Assembly (NCBI GenBank): GCA_965261105.1
Contig: CBDHCM010000006.1
Location: forward strand, 310,001 to 374,000
DNA from: Aldehydirespirator sp965261105
GTDB taxonomy: Bacteria > Actinomycetota > Acidimicrobiia > Acidimicrobiales > Aldehydirespiratoraceae
Length of the DNA stretch: 64,000 nucleotides
Reading direction: 5' to 3'
The number at the start of each line of letters is the position of its first letter. Position 1 is the first letter of the stretch. Shown one piece after another: positions 7,468-15,270 of the stretch. The notes under the pieces are model-generated. The model did no database searches. It was given only the letters and a program-made list of their open reading frames with translations, and had not been told where the DNA came from. A program made the position numbers and the translations under genes.

Positions 7468-8613
7468 TCAGTCGAGCCGGAAGCGGGCGGTCTGCATGTA
7501 CTGGATGGGCCAGTCGTCGCGGGTGTACTCGTGGTAGGCGGTCACGATCGTGCCGTCGTCGAGCTGCACCACCGTCGGGTAGCCGATGTGCCAGTACTGC
7601 GGATGCTGCTCGCGGGTGGGCGAGTGGCAGTCGGCGATGATGAACTCGTCGGCGGGATCCCAGTTGATGCCGTCGGTGGAGGTGCAGCCCCGCACGTCCA
7701 TGGGCTCGGCCCGGTAGCTGTACACGCTCAGCACCCGGCCGTCCTGAAGCTGGATCATGTCGGCGGGGTACCCCCACAGCCGGGTCCGCTGGGGCGGCGC
7801 CCACGTAACGCCGTCATCCTCGGAATGGGTGACCCACTGGTAGTCGTAGCGGGCCGGTCGGAACACCACCCTGATCATCGCCACCAGCCGGCCGTTGGAC
7901 ATGCGGGTCAGCGACGGCTCCTGGAAGTTGATGATCGAGGCCGGGTCGAAGGCCATCGTCCCCCAGTGCTCCCAGTTGTCGCCGCCGTCGTCCGAGCGCA
8001 GCACGAAGCAGCGCGACGGCTCCCACGCCGTTCCGCCGCCACCGATGTAGCCGTCGGAGCTGAGGGTGCCCTCCAGGGGCATCAGCAGCCCGCCGTCGGG
8101 CAGCTCCACCACATGGCCGGACCCGGTGCCGCCGGCCAGGCAGTACGCAGTGCCCGAGTCCGCGATCGGATAGGTGCTGACCGGAGTCGGCCCCTCCCAG
8201 CTGTGCCCGTTGTCGGTGGACTTGTACACCGCGTAGCCGGTCTGGTGAGGCCGGTGTCTGTGCATGGCCTGCTCATCGATGCGGTTGCCGATGGCAGTGG
8301 GGGAGGAAATGAAGCCGCAGATGCGGGTGTGCATGATGACGGTGCCGTCGCTGATCTGGGCGAAGGCGCAGTCCCAGTTGCCGGTGTGCTCGGTGTAGTC
8401 CTCGACCACCACCCTGGTGCTCGGATCCCAGCTCCTGCCGCCGTCGAACGACCGGAGAGCGCACGACCGGCCGGTGTCGGCGTGCATCTGGCCCCGCTCC
8501 TCGTTGTAGCCCAGCAGCAGCTCGCCGTTCTGGAGCTTCACGATGCTTCCCTGGTTGCAGCACCGATCGGGATCGATGTAGGCGTCGACGACTTCGGCGT
8601 CCACTCTGCGCAT
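7468..8613 (-). CDS. Sialidase-like beta-propeller protein (BNR/Asp-box repeats)
   Basis: 381 residues with at least four Asp boxes (SFDGGRSW, STDNGHSW, SDDGGDNW, SEDDGVTW) spaced as blades of a six-bladed propeller. No signal peptide, so it would be cytoplasmic, which is unusual for a secreted sialidase. A full sialidase arginine triad cannot be confirmed by eye; homologues are often annotated exo-alpha-sialidase or glycosyl hydrolase with unknown substrate. ATG 8613 is preceded by a GGGGG stretch. It is divergent from the class II aldolase, sharing a promoter region holding a palindrome. Confidence 0.75.
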   Translation of the reverse strand: MRRVDAEVVDAYIDPDRCCNQGSIVKLQNGELLLGYNEERGQMHADTGRSCALRSFDGGRSWDPSTRVVVEDYTEHTGNWDCAFAQISDGTVIMHTRICGFISSPTAIGNRIDEQAMHRHRPHQTGYAVYKSTDNGHSWEGPTPVSTYPIADSGTAYCLAGGTGSGHVVELPDGGLLMPLEGTLSSDGYIGGGGTAWEPSRCFVLRSDDGGDNWEHWGTMAFDPASIINFQEPSLTRMSNGRLVAMIRVVFRPARYDYQWVTHSEDDGVTWAPPQRTRLWGYPADMIQLQDGRVLSVYSYRAEPMDVRGCTSTDGINWDPADEFIIADCHSPTREQHPQYWHIGYPTVVQLDDGTIVTAYHEYTRDDWPIQYMQTARFRLD

Positions 8614-8693
8614 GTTTGGTCCCCCTATGGATCTTGGGAAAAGGGCCGCCCTCGGCCTTCCCGGGGCGTCACTCGCGTTGAACTGCGATCCGG

Positions 8694-8712
8694 GATGTAT
8701 ATATCATGCATC
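8694..8712. promoter_or_regulatory. Dyad in the divergent promoter between sialidase-like and aldolase genes
   Basis: GATG-N-AT on the left mirrors AT-N-CATC on the right across a 19-bp AT-rich stretch, the only such stretch in the 206-bp gap. A FadR/GntR-type or LacI-type operator is possible. Only the symmetry and position support this. Confidence 0.4.
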
Positions 8713-8819
8713 ACGCCGGAAGCAAGGCGGCCGGCGCCGGGCGCTGAGGTCCGGGTTGCGAGCGATGTTGTAGGTTGTCTCCAGCCGTCTGCCCGGGCGA
8801 CGGCGCGTCAGGAGATGGC

Positions 8820-9458
8820 ATGAGCACAGACAACGGGCTGGTTTCCGCGGAGCTGATGGACAGCCTGGCTGTCACCATGAGGCGCCTCTCCGACACGTCC
8901 ATGGTCCCCGCCTACCAGGGCAACTTCAGCGCCCGCGACCGTCACACAGGCCACGTCGTGATCACGCCCCACGCCTACCCGTACGAGGACATGACAGCCG
9001 ACGACCTCGTGATCATGCATGCCGACGGGCGCAAGCTGGCGGGCCGGCTGGACCCGTCCTATGACGTCGAGGTGCACTTGACCGTCTACGAGGAGCGTCC
9101 CGACGTGTGCTCGGTGCTCCACACCGAACCGCCGTACATCAATGCCTTCGGCGCATTGGGCCGCGACATCGTGCCCGTGACCACCACCGGCTTGAAGTCG
9201 GCCAACGGCACCATCCCGATCATGCCGTTCCGCAAGACCCGGGGCGCCGACTTCGCCCGGGAGATGCTTGAGATCATGGGCGACCGCCACGGCGTAGTGT
9301 GGCAGAACCACGGCCTGCTGGTGGTGGCCGACACCCTAGAGCAGGCGGCCGAGCGCTCCATCGGCATCGAGTTCAATGCTGAGGTGCTGCTGCTCGCCCT
9401 GCAGGTCGGCGAGCCCCAGACGCTCGAGTACGTCGACGCCAAGATGGTCGTGGCCTGA
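8820..9458 (+). CDS. Class II aldolase/adducin family protein
   Basis: 212 residues from ATG 8820, next to an AGGAG. Family motifs: YQGNFSARD (phosphate loop), TPHAYPYEDMTADDLV, and the metal site region VLHTEPPYINAFG with a later WQNHGLLV histidine. In fuculose-phosphate type aldolases the metal motif is HxH; here the second position is Glu (HTE), an unusual ligand change. Likely cleaves or epimerises a sugar phosphate made by the downstream FGGY kinase. Followed by eight 35-bp repeats before that kinase. Confidence 0.82.
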   Translation: MSTDNGLVSAELMDSLAVTMRRLSDTSMVPAYQGNFSARDRHTGHVVITPHAYPYEDMTADDLVIMHADGRKLAGRLDPSYDVEVHLTVYEERPDVCSVLHTEPPYINAFGALGRDIVPVTTTGLKSANGTIPIMPFRKTRGADFAREMLEIMGDRHGVVWQNHGLLVVADTLEQAAERSIGIEFNAEVLLLALQVGEPQTLEYVDAKMVVA

Positions 9459-9462
9459 GCAA

Positions 9463-9742
9463 GTGACGCGGCCCGTCGTGGATGTCGGCAGGGCCTGATG
9501 ACGCGGTGCGTCGTGGATGTCGGCAGGGCCTGATGACGCGGTGCGTCGTGGATGTCGGCAGGGCCTGATGACGCGGTGCGTCGTGGATGTCGGCAGGGCC
9601 TGATGACGCGGCCCGTCGTGGATGTCGGCAGGGCCTGATGACGCGGTGCGTCGTGGACGTCGGCAGGGCCTGATGACGCGGCCCGTCGTCCACAACGGCA
9701 GGGCCTGATGACGCGGTGCGTCGTGGACGTCGGCAGGGCCTG
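9463..9742 (+). repeat. Eight 35-bp repeats forming a ladder of micro-ORFs before the FGGY kinase
   Basis: Eight 11-residue ORFs start at 9463 (GTG), 9498, 9533, 9568, 9603, 9638, 9673 and 9708, most reading MTRCVVDVGRA or MTRPVVDVGRA. Each stop overlaps the next start by one base (TGATG), and the last overlaps the kinase ATG 9743. The peptide imitates the kinase N-terminus (MTLLGVDVGTT). GGCAGGGCC before each junction could act as a weak ribosome site. Period 35 equals 36 minus the 1-base overlap. Confidence 0.88.
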
Positions 9743-11479
9743 ATGACGCTGCTCGGCGTGGACGTCGGCACCACCGGCTGCAAGGCGGCCGCCGTCTCCG
9801 ACCGGGGCGTGCCGCTGGCCACCGCCTACCGCGAGTACCCACTGTTGACACCCCGGCCCGGGTGGGCCGAGCTCGACCCCGATGCTGTGTGGGAGGCGAC
9901 CCGGTCCGCAGTCCGGGAGGTGACCTCGGCCGGCGTCGCGCCGCCGCGGGCCATGGCCGTGTCCTGCCTCGGCGAGGCGGTGACCCCCATCGACGGCCAG
10001 GGACGCCCGCTGGGGCCCTCGATCGTGTCGTTCGACCGCCGCGCCGCCGCCTGCCACGACCGGCTCGTCGAGCGGGTCGGCCGCGACAGATTCGAGCGGG
10101 TCACCGGATTGGCGCCCATGCCCCACTACACCGCGGCCAAGTGGAGTTGGCTCGCCACCGAAGCGCCCGACGTCTACCGGGCCGCGGCCAAGCTGGTGTG
10201 CTACGGCGATCTGGTGGCAGCCCGGCTCGGCCTCGAGCCGGTCATAGACCACACCATGGCGGCCAGAACCCTCGCCTTCGACCGGAGCAGCCGGAGCTGG
10301 GACCCCGGCATCCTCGAGGCCGCCGGCGTGGAGGAGGCCAAGCTCCCCACGCCTGCGCCGTCGGGAACCGTGATTGGCGCGATCCCCCGGAAGCACACCC
10401 TCGACCTCGGACTCGCCCCCGGTGCTGCGCTGGTCGCGGGAGGGCTGGACCAGGCCTGTGCCGCCCATGCCGTGGGTGTCGGCGGTGCGGGTGTCGGCGG
10501 TGCGGGTGTCGGCGGTGCGGGTGTCGGCGGTGCGGGTGTCGGCGGTGCGGGTGTCGGCGGTGCGGGTGTCGGCGGTGCGGGTGTCGGCGGTGCGGGTGTC
10601 GGCGGTGTGGGTGTCGGCGGTGTGGGTGTCGGCGGTGTGGGTGTCGGCGGTGTGGGTGTCGGCGGTGCGGGTGTCGGCGGTGCGGGTGTCGGCGGTGTGG
10701 GTGTCGGCAGCGCGGGCTCGGCCCTGCTGTCACTGGGAACGGTCGCGGTGCTGGCGATGGTGCTGGCCGAGGGCCGGCCGCGGCCGATCGCGGTGCCTAC
10801 CGGCCCGCACGTCGTCGAGGGCCGGTCGCTCACCGTGGCGGGGGCGCCGGCCGGAGGCGCGGTGCTGCGCTGGTACCGGGATGTGCTGGGTGCCGAGGAC
10901 GCCGAGCGGGCCCGCAAACACGGCCACGCCGACTTCTACGACACCATCGTGTCGAGCGCCGCCGAGGTCGAGACCGAGGTGATCGTCGTCCCCCACTTCG
11001 CCGGCTCCCGGGCCGCGTTCGCCGACCCGGACTCTCTGTGCGTCATGGCCGGTCTGACGTTCGCCACCGACCGCCGCCACCTGGTCAGGGCCCTGCTCGA
11101 AGGGGTCGCGCTGGAGACGGCCGTGATGGCCGAGCGGCTCGCGGCCGCGGTCGATCCGGTCGCCTCGCTGCGAGCTGCCGGCGGCGGGTCCCAGTCGGCG
11201 CCGTGGATGCAGATCTTCGCCGACGTCCTCGGGATCCCCGTCGAGTCCGCGGCCAGCTCGTATGCGGCCGCGGTGGGAGCAGCCCTCATCGCAGGGTCGG
11301 CGGTCGGGCTCGTCAACGATGCGGCGACCATGCCGGTGGCCGCCCGGTTCGAGCCCGATGCGGCCCGGGCCGAGAGCTACCGGGCCAAGCTGGTGCTGTA
11401 CCGGCGCCTCTATGAGACAATGGCCGCAGTGCGGCGCGCCGGCAGTGGGGGCGCGCCCGGGATCACAGGGCAACCATGA
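9743..11479 (+). CDS. FGGY-family carbohydrate kinase with a Gly-Val repeat insertion
   Basis: 578 residues, longer than the usual 490-510 because of an inserted array. N-terminus MTLLGVDVGTTGCKAA is the first ATP/sugar motif; SFDRRA and GGLDQACAAHA follow, the Asp in the latter being the expected catalytic base. Sixteen GVGGA/GVGGV units (residues 245-324) are inserted just after this Asp; deleting them rejoins a normal sequence (HAV to GSALLSLGTVAVL). The C-terminal FGGY signature region is normal (GGGSQSAPWMQIFADVLG). Likely phosphorylates a ketose or polyol feeding the preceding aldolase. Whether the array is tolerated catalytically is unknown. Confidence 0.85.
   Translation: MTLLGVDVGTTGCKAAAVSDRGVPLATAYREYPLLTPRPGWAELDPDAVWEATRSAVREVTSAGVAPPRAMAVSCLGEAVTPIDGQGRPLGPSIVSFDRRAAACHDRLVERVGRDRFERVTGLAPMPHYTAAKWSWLATEAPDVYRAAAKLVCYGDLVAARLGLEPVIDHTMAARTLAFDRSSRSWDPGILEAAGVEEAKLPTPAPSGTVIGAIPRKHTLDLGLAPGAALVAGGLDQACAAHAVGVGGAGVGGAGVGGAGVGGAGVGGAGVGGAGVGGAGVGGAGVGGVGVGGVGVGGVGVGGVGVGGAGVGGAGVGGVGVGSAGSALLSLGTVAVLAMVLAEGRPRPIAVPTGPHVVEGRSLTVAGAPAGGAVLRWYRDVLGAEDAERARKHGHADFYDTIVSSAAEVETEVIVVPHFAGSRAAFADPDSLCVMAGLTFATDRRHLVRALLEGVALETAVMAERLAAAVDPVASLRAAGGGSQSAPWMQIFADVLGIPVESAASSYAAAVGAALIAGSAVGLVNDAATMPVAARFEPDAARAESYRAKLVLYRRLYETMAAVRRAGSGGAPGITGQP
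10475..10714 (+). repeat. Sixteen 15-bp in-frame repeats inside the FGGY kinase
   Basis: Units encode GVGGA (8), GVGGV (4), GVGGA (2), GVGGV (1) and a final GVGSA. The pattern of A/V variants in blocks suggests successive slippage or unequal exchange. The unit is a multiple of three, so copy-number change alters length, not frame. Confidence 0.9.
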
Positions 11480-11571
11480 GCATGAGGATGTTTGATCAGG
11501 TGCGAAGCGGCACCGGGGATCACCGCCTCGGCTGCCATCCGACACATCTGGCGGGGCTCGACCAACCATGA
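11476..11571 (+). other. Coupled micro-ORF (31 codons) bridging kinase and Gfo/Idh genes
   Basis: ATG 11476 overlaps the kinase stop (ATGA) and the micro-ORF stop overlaps ATG 11568 of the next gene (ATGA). Both junctions share CAACCATGAGCA, and the peptide begins MSMR like the next protein (MSRL) and ends DQP like the kinase (GQP). It therefore looks like one copy of a 92-bp junction duplication that has diverged. Confidence 0.6.
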
Positions 11572-12665
11572 GCAGGCTCAGACTGGGAATGATCGGTGCG
11601 GGCGCCTGGTGCGTGGCGTCGCATCTGCCCCGCCTGGAGCAGCACCGCGACACCGTCGAGTTCGTGGCGGTCAACCGCCGCGACCCCGCCCTGTTGGAGA
11701 CCGTCCGGTCCCGCTTCGGTTTCGCCTCGGCCCACACCGACTATCGGGGCGTGCTCGCGGCCGACCCCGACATCGTGGTGGTCGCCAGCCCGGTGCGCTG
11801 GCACCACGAGCACGCCAAGGCCGCCCTGGAGGCGGGCGCGCACGTGCTGGTGGAGAAGCCTTTCACCCTCCATCCCGGCGAGGCCCGGGACCTCGTGGCC
11901 ACCGCCGCCGCCAACGACCGCCATCTCATCATCTCGCTCGGCTGGCACTACAAGGACATCGTCATCGGAGCCAAGCGGCTGATGGAGGAAGGCGGCGGCG
12001 TCGGGACGGTGGAGCACGCGTCGATCGTGATGTCGTCGACCACCCGGGAGGCCTTCCGGGGGGTGCAGCCGTCTTTCAGCTCCGACCAGGACGAGGGCGG
12101 CTTCGTCAGCGAGGAGTCGGTGCCCGAGCTCACCCCCCGGCCGGAGACTCTCGTCGATCCGGCCCTCTCCGGCGGCGGCTACGCCCAGGCCCAGCTCTCC
12201 CACGCGCTCGGCCTCGGGCTGTGGCTGTCCGGGCTGCGCGCCGCCGAGGTGTTCGCCATGATGTCGTCGCCGCTGGACACTGCAGTCGAGTTCCACGACG
12301 CCCTGTCGGTCCGGTTCGACGCCGGCGCCATCGGCAGTGTCTCCGGCGGCTCCTCCCATCTCGGGGCCAACGCCAACAAGCACCATCTCGAGGTTCAGAT
12401 CATCGGGTCGGAAGGCCAGCTCCACGTAGACTTGTGCCGCGAGCAGGTGACTAGGTTCCGGGGCCCCGACACCGCGGTGTCCCTGCCTCTGGAGGTCGAC
12501 GCCGGGCTGTACGACTGCTCCGGTCCCATCGACGCCCTGGTCGCCCTGGCCCGCGGCGAGGAGGTGCCCAACCGCTCGCCGGGCGAACTCGGGGTGCGAA
12601 CGGTGGAGATCGTCGAGGCGGCCTATCGCAGCGCGGCCAGCGGCCGGGTCGAGGCCGTCGGCTAG
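11568..12665 (+). CDS. Gfo/Idh/MocA family oxidoreductase
   Basis: 365 residues. Rossmann motif GMIGAGAWCVASHLP at residues 7-21, then the family EKPF motif (HVLVEKPFTLHP, about residue 95) and a GGGYAQAQLSHALGL segment in the substrate domain. These NAD(P)-dependent enzymes oxidise or reduce sugar and inositol hydroxyls. The gene at 36036 (minus) is a close paralogue by eye over the full length, showing that the two catabolic regions are related. Substrate not predictable. Confidence 0.87.
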   Translation: MSRLRLGMIGAGAWCVASHLPRLEQHRDTVEFVAVNRRDPALLETVRSRFGFASAHTDYRGVLAADPDIVVVASPVRWHHEHAKAALEAGAHVLVEKPFTLHPGEARDLVATAAANDRHLIISLGWHYKDIVIGAKRLMEEGGGVGTVEHASIVMSSTTREAFRGVQPSFSSDQDEGGFVSEESVPELTPRPETLVDPALSGGGYAQAQLSHALGLGLWLSGLRAAEVFAMMSSPLDTAVEFHDALSVRFDAGAIGSVSGGSSHLGANANKHHLEVQIIGSEGQLHVDLCREQVTRFRGPDTAVSLPLEVDAGLYDCSGPIDALVALARGEEVPNRSPGELGVRTVEIVEAAYRSAASGRVEAVG

Positions 12666-12745
12666 AGCGACTCTCGTTTCCCGCTCTAGTTCGACGCGCT
12701 CACGGCTGCTCTGGCCCCGGCCTCGCTCAGCGCCTTGCAAGATCC
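12664..12745 (-). repeat. Dispersed intergenic repeat, copy 2 (degenerate)
   Basis: Minus-oriented core with TAGAGCGGGAAA in place of AAGAGCGGGAA, plus the GAGCGAGGCCGGGGCC flank seen in other copies. Located directly behind the Gfo/Idh stop; it is opposite to both neighbours. Confidence 0.65.
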
Positions 12746-12821
12746 TCATGAGCTGCGGCCCGTCCGCTCGGCCTCTGATCGGATCGCAAGCGATTTTATA
12801 GAATGTAGAGTGCTGGAGCTT

Positions 12822-12854
12822 ATGATCCTGACGGCTTCGACCGCGCCCGCATGA
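12822..12854 (+). other. Leader micro-ORF (MILTASTAPA) coupled to the CoA-transferase gene
   Basis: ATG 12822 has a well-placed GGAG four bases upstream; its TGA overlaps the CoA-transferase ATG 12851 (ATGA). The CoA-transferase itself lacks a recognisable ribosome site, so translation probably enters through this 10-residue ORF and restarts. A -10-like TATAGAAT lies upstream at about 12795. Confidence 0.6.
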
Positions 12855-14065
12855 CAGATCATCGCCCAGGACCCCTGGGCTCCATCAAGGTGGTGGACGC
12901 GGCCACGATCTTCGCCGGGCCGGTGTCGGCCACCCTGCTCGCAGACTACGGCGCCGACGTGATCAAGGTTGAGCATCCCGACGGCGACAGCCTGCGCGGC
13001 CTCGGCTGGCAGAAGGACGGGGTCTCGCTGTGGTGGGCCTACGCCAACCGCAACAAACGCGGCGTGACCATCAAGCTGTCGCATCCTCGGGGCCGCGACG
13101 CGATGCTGCGGCTGCTGGACGACGCGGACGTGCTCATCGAGAACTTCCGGCCCGGCACGCTGGAGCGCTGGGGACTCGGGTGGGAGACCCTGCACGAGCG
13201 CAACCCGCGGCTGGTGGTGGCCCGCGTCACCGGGTTCGGCCAGACCGGGCCCTACCGCGACCGGGCCGGGTTCGGCACGTTGGCCGAGTCGATGTCCGGC
13301 TTCGCGCACGTCAACGGCCACCCCGACGGTCCGCCCACCCTGCCGCCCTTCGCCCTGGCCGACGGCGTGGCCGCCATGGCCACGGCCTTCGCGGTCATGA
13401 CTGCGCTTCACTGGCGCGACACCGGCGGAGGCGCGGGCCAGGAGATCGACCTCTCCATATACGAGCCCCTGTTCGGCGTTCTCGGTCCGCAGAGCATCGT
13501 CTACGACCAGCTCGGCCTGGTCCAGGGCCGCACCGGCAATCGAGCGCCGTTCACCGCGCCCCGCAACCTGTACTTGAGCAGGGACGGGGTCTGGCTCGGC
13601 ATGTCGGCCTCCAGCCAGTCGACCGCGGAGCGGACCATGCGCCTGGTCGGGCGCAGCGACATGGTGGCCGAGCCCTGGTTCGCGGACCACACCGGCCGGC
13701 TCGAGCACCAGGACGAGCTCGACGCGGCCGTCGGCTCGTGGGTCGCCCAGCGCGACGGCCAGGAGGTGGTCGACAGGTTCGCCGAGGCCGGCGCGGCCAT
13801 CGCGCCGATCCTCGACATCGCCGACATCTTCGAGGATCCGCAGTTTCAGGCCAGGGAGACCATCATATCGGTGGAGCACCCGGTGCTGGGCACGGTGCGC
13901 ATGCCCAACGTCGTAGCTCGCCTCTCAAAGACGCCGGGCCGGGTGGCGACGGCCGGTCCCGGGCTGGGCGAGCACAACTGCGAGGTGCTCGGTGCACTCG
14001 GCTACGGCCCCGACGACTTGGCAGAGCTGGCCCGAGCGGGCGTCATCGCTGACAGCGCGACCTGA
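12851..14065 (+). CDS. Class III (CaiB/BaiF) CoA-transferase
   Basis: 404 residues. Characteristic segments: GADVIKVEHPDGD, NRNKRGVTIKLSHPRGRD, IENFRPGTLERWGLGWE, ARVTGFGQTGPYRDRAGFGT and the FALADGVAAM region; family members form interlocked dimers and use an Asp to carry the acyl-CoA intermediate. It would move CoA between an organic acid and a donor. Next gene is the binding protein of an ABC importer, 115 bp away with its own promoter region, so the CoA-transferase may handle an acid formed from the imported compound. Confidence 0.88.
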   Translation: MTDHRPGPLGSIKVVDAATIFAGPVSATLLADYGADVIKVEHPDGDSLRGLGWQKDGVSLWWAYANRNKRGVTIKLSHPRGRDAMLRLLDDADVLIENFRPGTLERWGLGWETLHERNPRLVVARVTGFGQTGPYRDRAGFGTLAESMSGFAHVNGHPDGPPTLPPFALADGVAAMATAFAVMTALHWRDTGGGAGQEIDLSIYEPLFGVLGPQSIVYDQLGLVQGRTGNRAPFTAPRNLYLSRDGVWLGMSASSQSTAERTMRLVGRSDMVAEPWFADHTGRLEHQDELDAAVGSWVAQRDGQEVVDRFAEAGAAIAPILDIADIFEDPQFQARETIISVEHPVLGTVRMPNVVARLSKTPGRVATAGPGLGEHNCEVLGALGYGPDDLAELARAGVIADSAT

Positions 14066-14180
14066 CCGCCCGCAAATTGACGTGCCACACAAACGGTCTA
14101 CCATTGGGGACTATAGAAAATACTGTCCGCTCTAGGGCGGGCCAGGGAGGGATCCCCAAAGAGGGATCCGAGGGGGACAA

Positions 14181-15149
14181 ATGAAGAAATATCTGGGCCT
14201 ACTATTCGCGATGACGCTTGTCGCCGCGTCGTGTAGCGGCGACACCGGCGACGACACCAAGACGGTGGGCTTCGCCAACATCCTCAGGAGCGGATGCGAG
14301 TTCTGCGTCAACGTCGAGGACGGCGTGCAGGCAGACATCGGCGGCGCCGGCTACGAGATCTTCGCTGTAGACCACAACCTCGACGCCAACCAGATGCTCG
14401 CCAACGCGGACGCCATGATCACTCAGGGCGTCGACGTCTACCTGAACTTCGACGGCGGCATCACCAACTACACGACAACCATCGACAAGATGGCCGAGGC
14501 CGGGATCCCGATGATCTTCATCGACGGCGCCCAGCCCCCAGACGTGCCCGACGTTTACTGGTTCGGCGCCCACGGCGCCACCGCCGGAACGCTGATGGGC
14601 GAGTACGCGGTCAACTACGCCAACGAGAACTGGGGCGGCCAGGTCGACGGCGTGTTCGGGGTCTGGCAGGGCAACTGGCCCGACGACATCAAGGAGCGGC
14701 TGGCCTCGGCGGTTGGCGTGATCTCGCAATCGTTCCCGGAGTGGACCATGGACACGATCACCATCAGCGACGCCGTGCTGGAGGGCGAGGAGACCCAGGC
14801 GGCCGCCTCCGCATACCTCAACGCCAACCCCGACGCCAAGAACATCCTGTACCTCACCACCACCAACGACATCGCCGGCCTGGCCGTGGTGGCGGCCATG
14901 GAGCAGCTGGACCGGCTCGACTCGGGAGTGATCCTGTCCCACGGCGGGGACTCCAACGCAGTGGCGGAGATCCGCGACGAGTCGAGCCCGTTCATCATGT
15001 CGATCGGCTACTTCCCGGACCGCTACGGCGAGTTCATGCTCCCCATACTCGAAGCCGTCCTCGCGGGCGATACCCCGCAGCGGGTGACCTTCGTCGACCA
15101 CGTCCCGGTCGACATCAACAACGTCGACGAGTTCTACCCCGAGGGGTGA
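14181..15149 (+). CDS. Ribose/sugar-type ABC substrate-binding lipoprotein
   Basis: 322 residues; signal sequence MKKYLGLLFAMTLVAAS ends in a lipobox AASC, placing it on the outer face of the membrane. The mature part is a LacI/RbsB-type periplasmic-binding fold (ADAMITQGVDVYLNF, DIAGLAVVAAMEQL, SIGYFPDRYGEFML). An unusual SGCEFC near the first strand is shared with the paralogue at 29494 (SGCDFC), suggesting a disulfide or ligand contact. RBS GAGGGGGAC is well spaced. Delivers its ligand to the ATPase and permeases at 18033-21033. Confidence 0.87.
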   Translation: MKKYLGLLFAMTLVAASCSGDTGDDTKTVGFANILRSGCEFCVNVEDGVQADIGGAGYEIFAVDHNLDANQMLANADAMITQGVDVYLNFDGGITNYTTTIDKMAEAGIPMIFIDGAQPPDVPDVYWFGAHGATAGTLMGEYAVNYANENWGGQVDGVFGVWQGNWPDDIKERLASAVGVISQSFPEWTMDTITISDAVLEGEETQAAASAYLNANPDAKNILYLTTTNDIAGLAVVAAMEQLDRLDSGVILSHGGDSNAVAEIRDESSPFIMSIGYFPDRYGEFMLPILEAVLAGDTPQRVTFVDHVPVDINNVDEFYPEG

Positions 15150-15165
15150 CCCGACCGTAAGCGAG

Positions 15166-15270
15166 ATGCCGGGTGAGGCGTTCCCTCCCGTCCCGCCCGG
15201 CATGATCGCAGCGCGGCGGGTGCCGGCGGCCCCGCAGGTGCAGCCGCTGAGCGGAGGAGCAAGAAAGTGA
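15166..15270 (+). other. Stem-loop and possible coupled micro-ORF behind the binding-protein gene
   Basis: ATGCCGGG at 15166 is mirrored by CCCGGCAT near 15204, a hairpin that could attenuate transcription past the abundant binding protein. A 34-codon ORF from ATG 15166 ends in a TGA overlapping GTG 15267 of the next gene. The AGCGGAGGAGC ribosome site for that gene lies inside the ORF, so coupling is optional here. Confidence 0.4.

Noticed and set aside
9463..9742. CRISPR-like array of 35-bp repeats
   Set aside because: Units are contiguous with no spacers, and each contains coding sequence copied from the downstream gene start; no cas genes are present.
9086..10468. Long minus-strand ORF over the 35-bp repeats
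   Set aside because: Shadow of two clear plus-strand genes; its repetitive segment merely mirrors the ladder.
10201..10917. Minus-strand Pro/Thr/Ala-rich ORF as a cell-wall protein
   Set aside because: It is the complement of the Gly-Val repeat in the FGGY kinase; codon pattern and homology support the plus-strand kinase.
15166..15204. Rho-independent terminator after the binding-protein gene
   Set aside because: The hairpin lacks a U-run and the gene behind it is in the same operon direction; an attenuator is possible but not shown.
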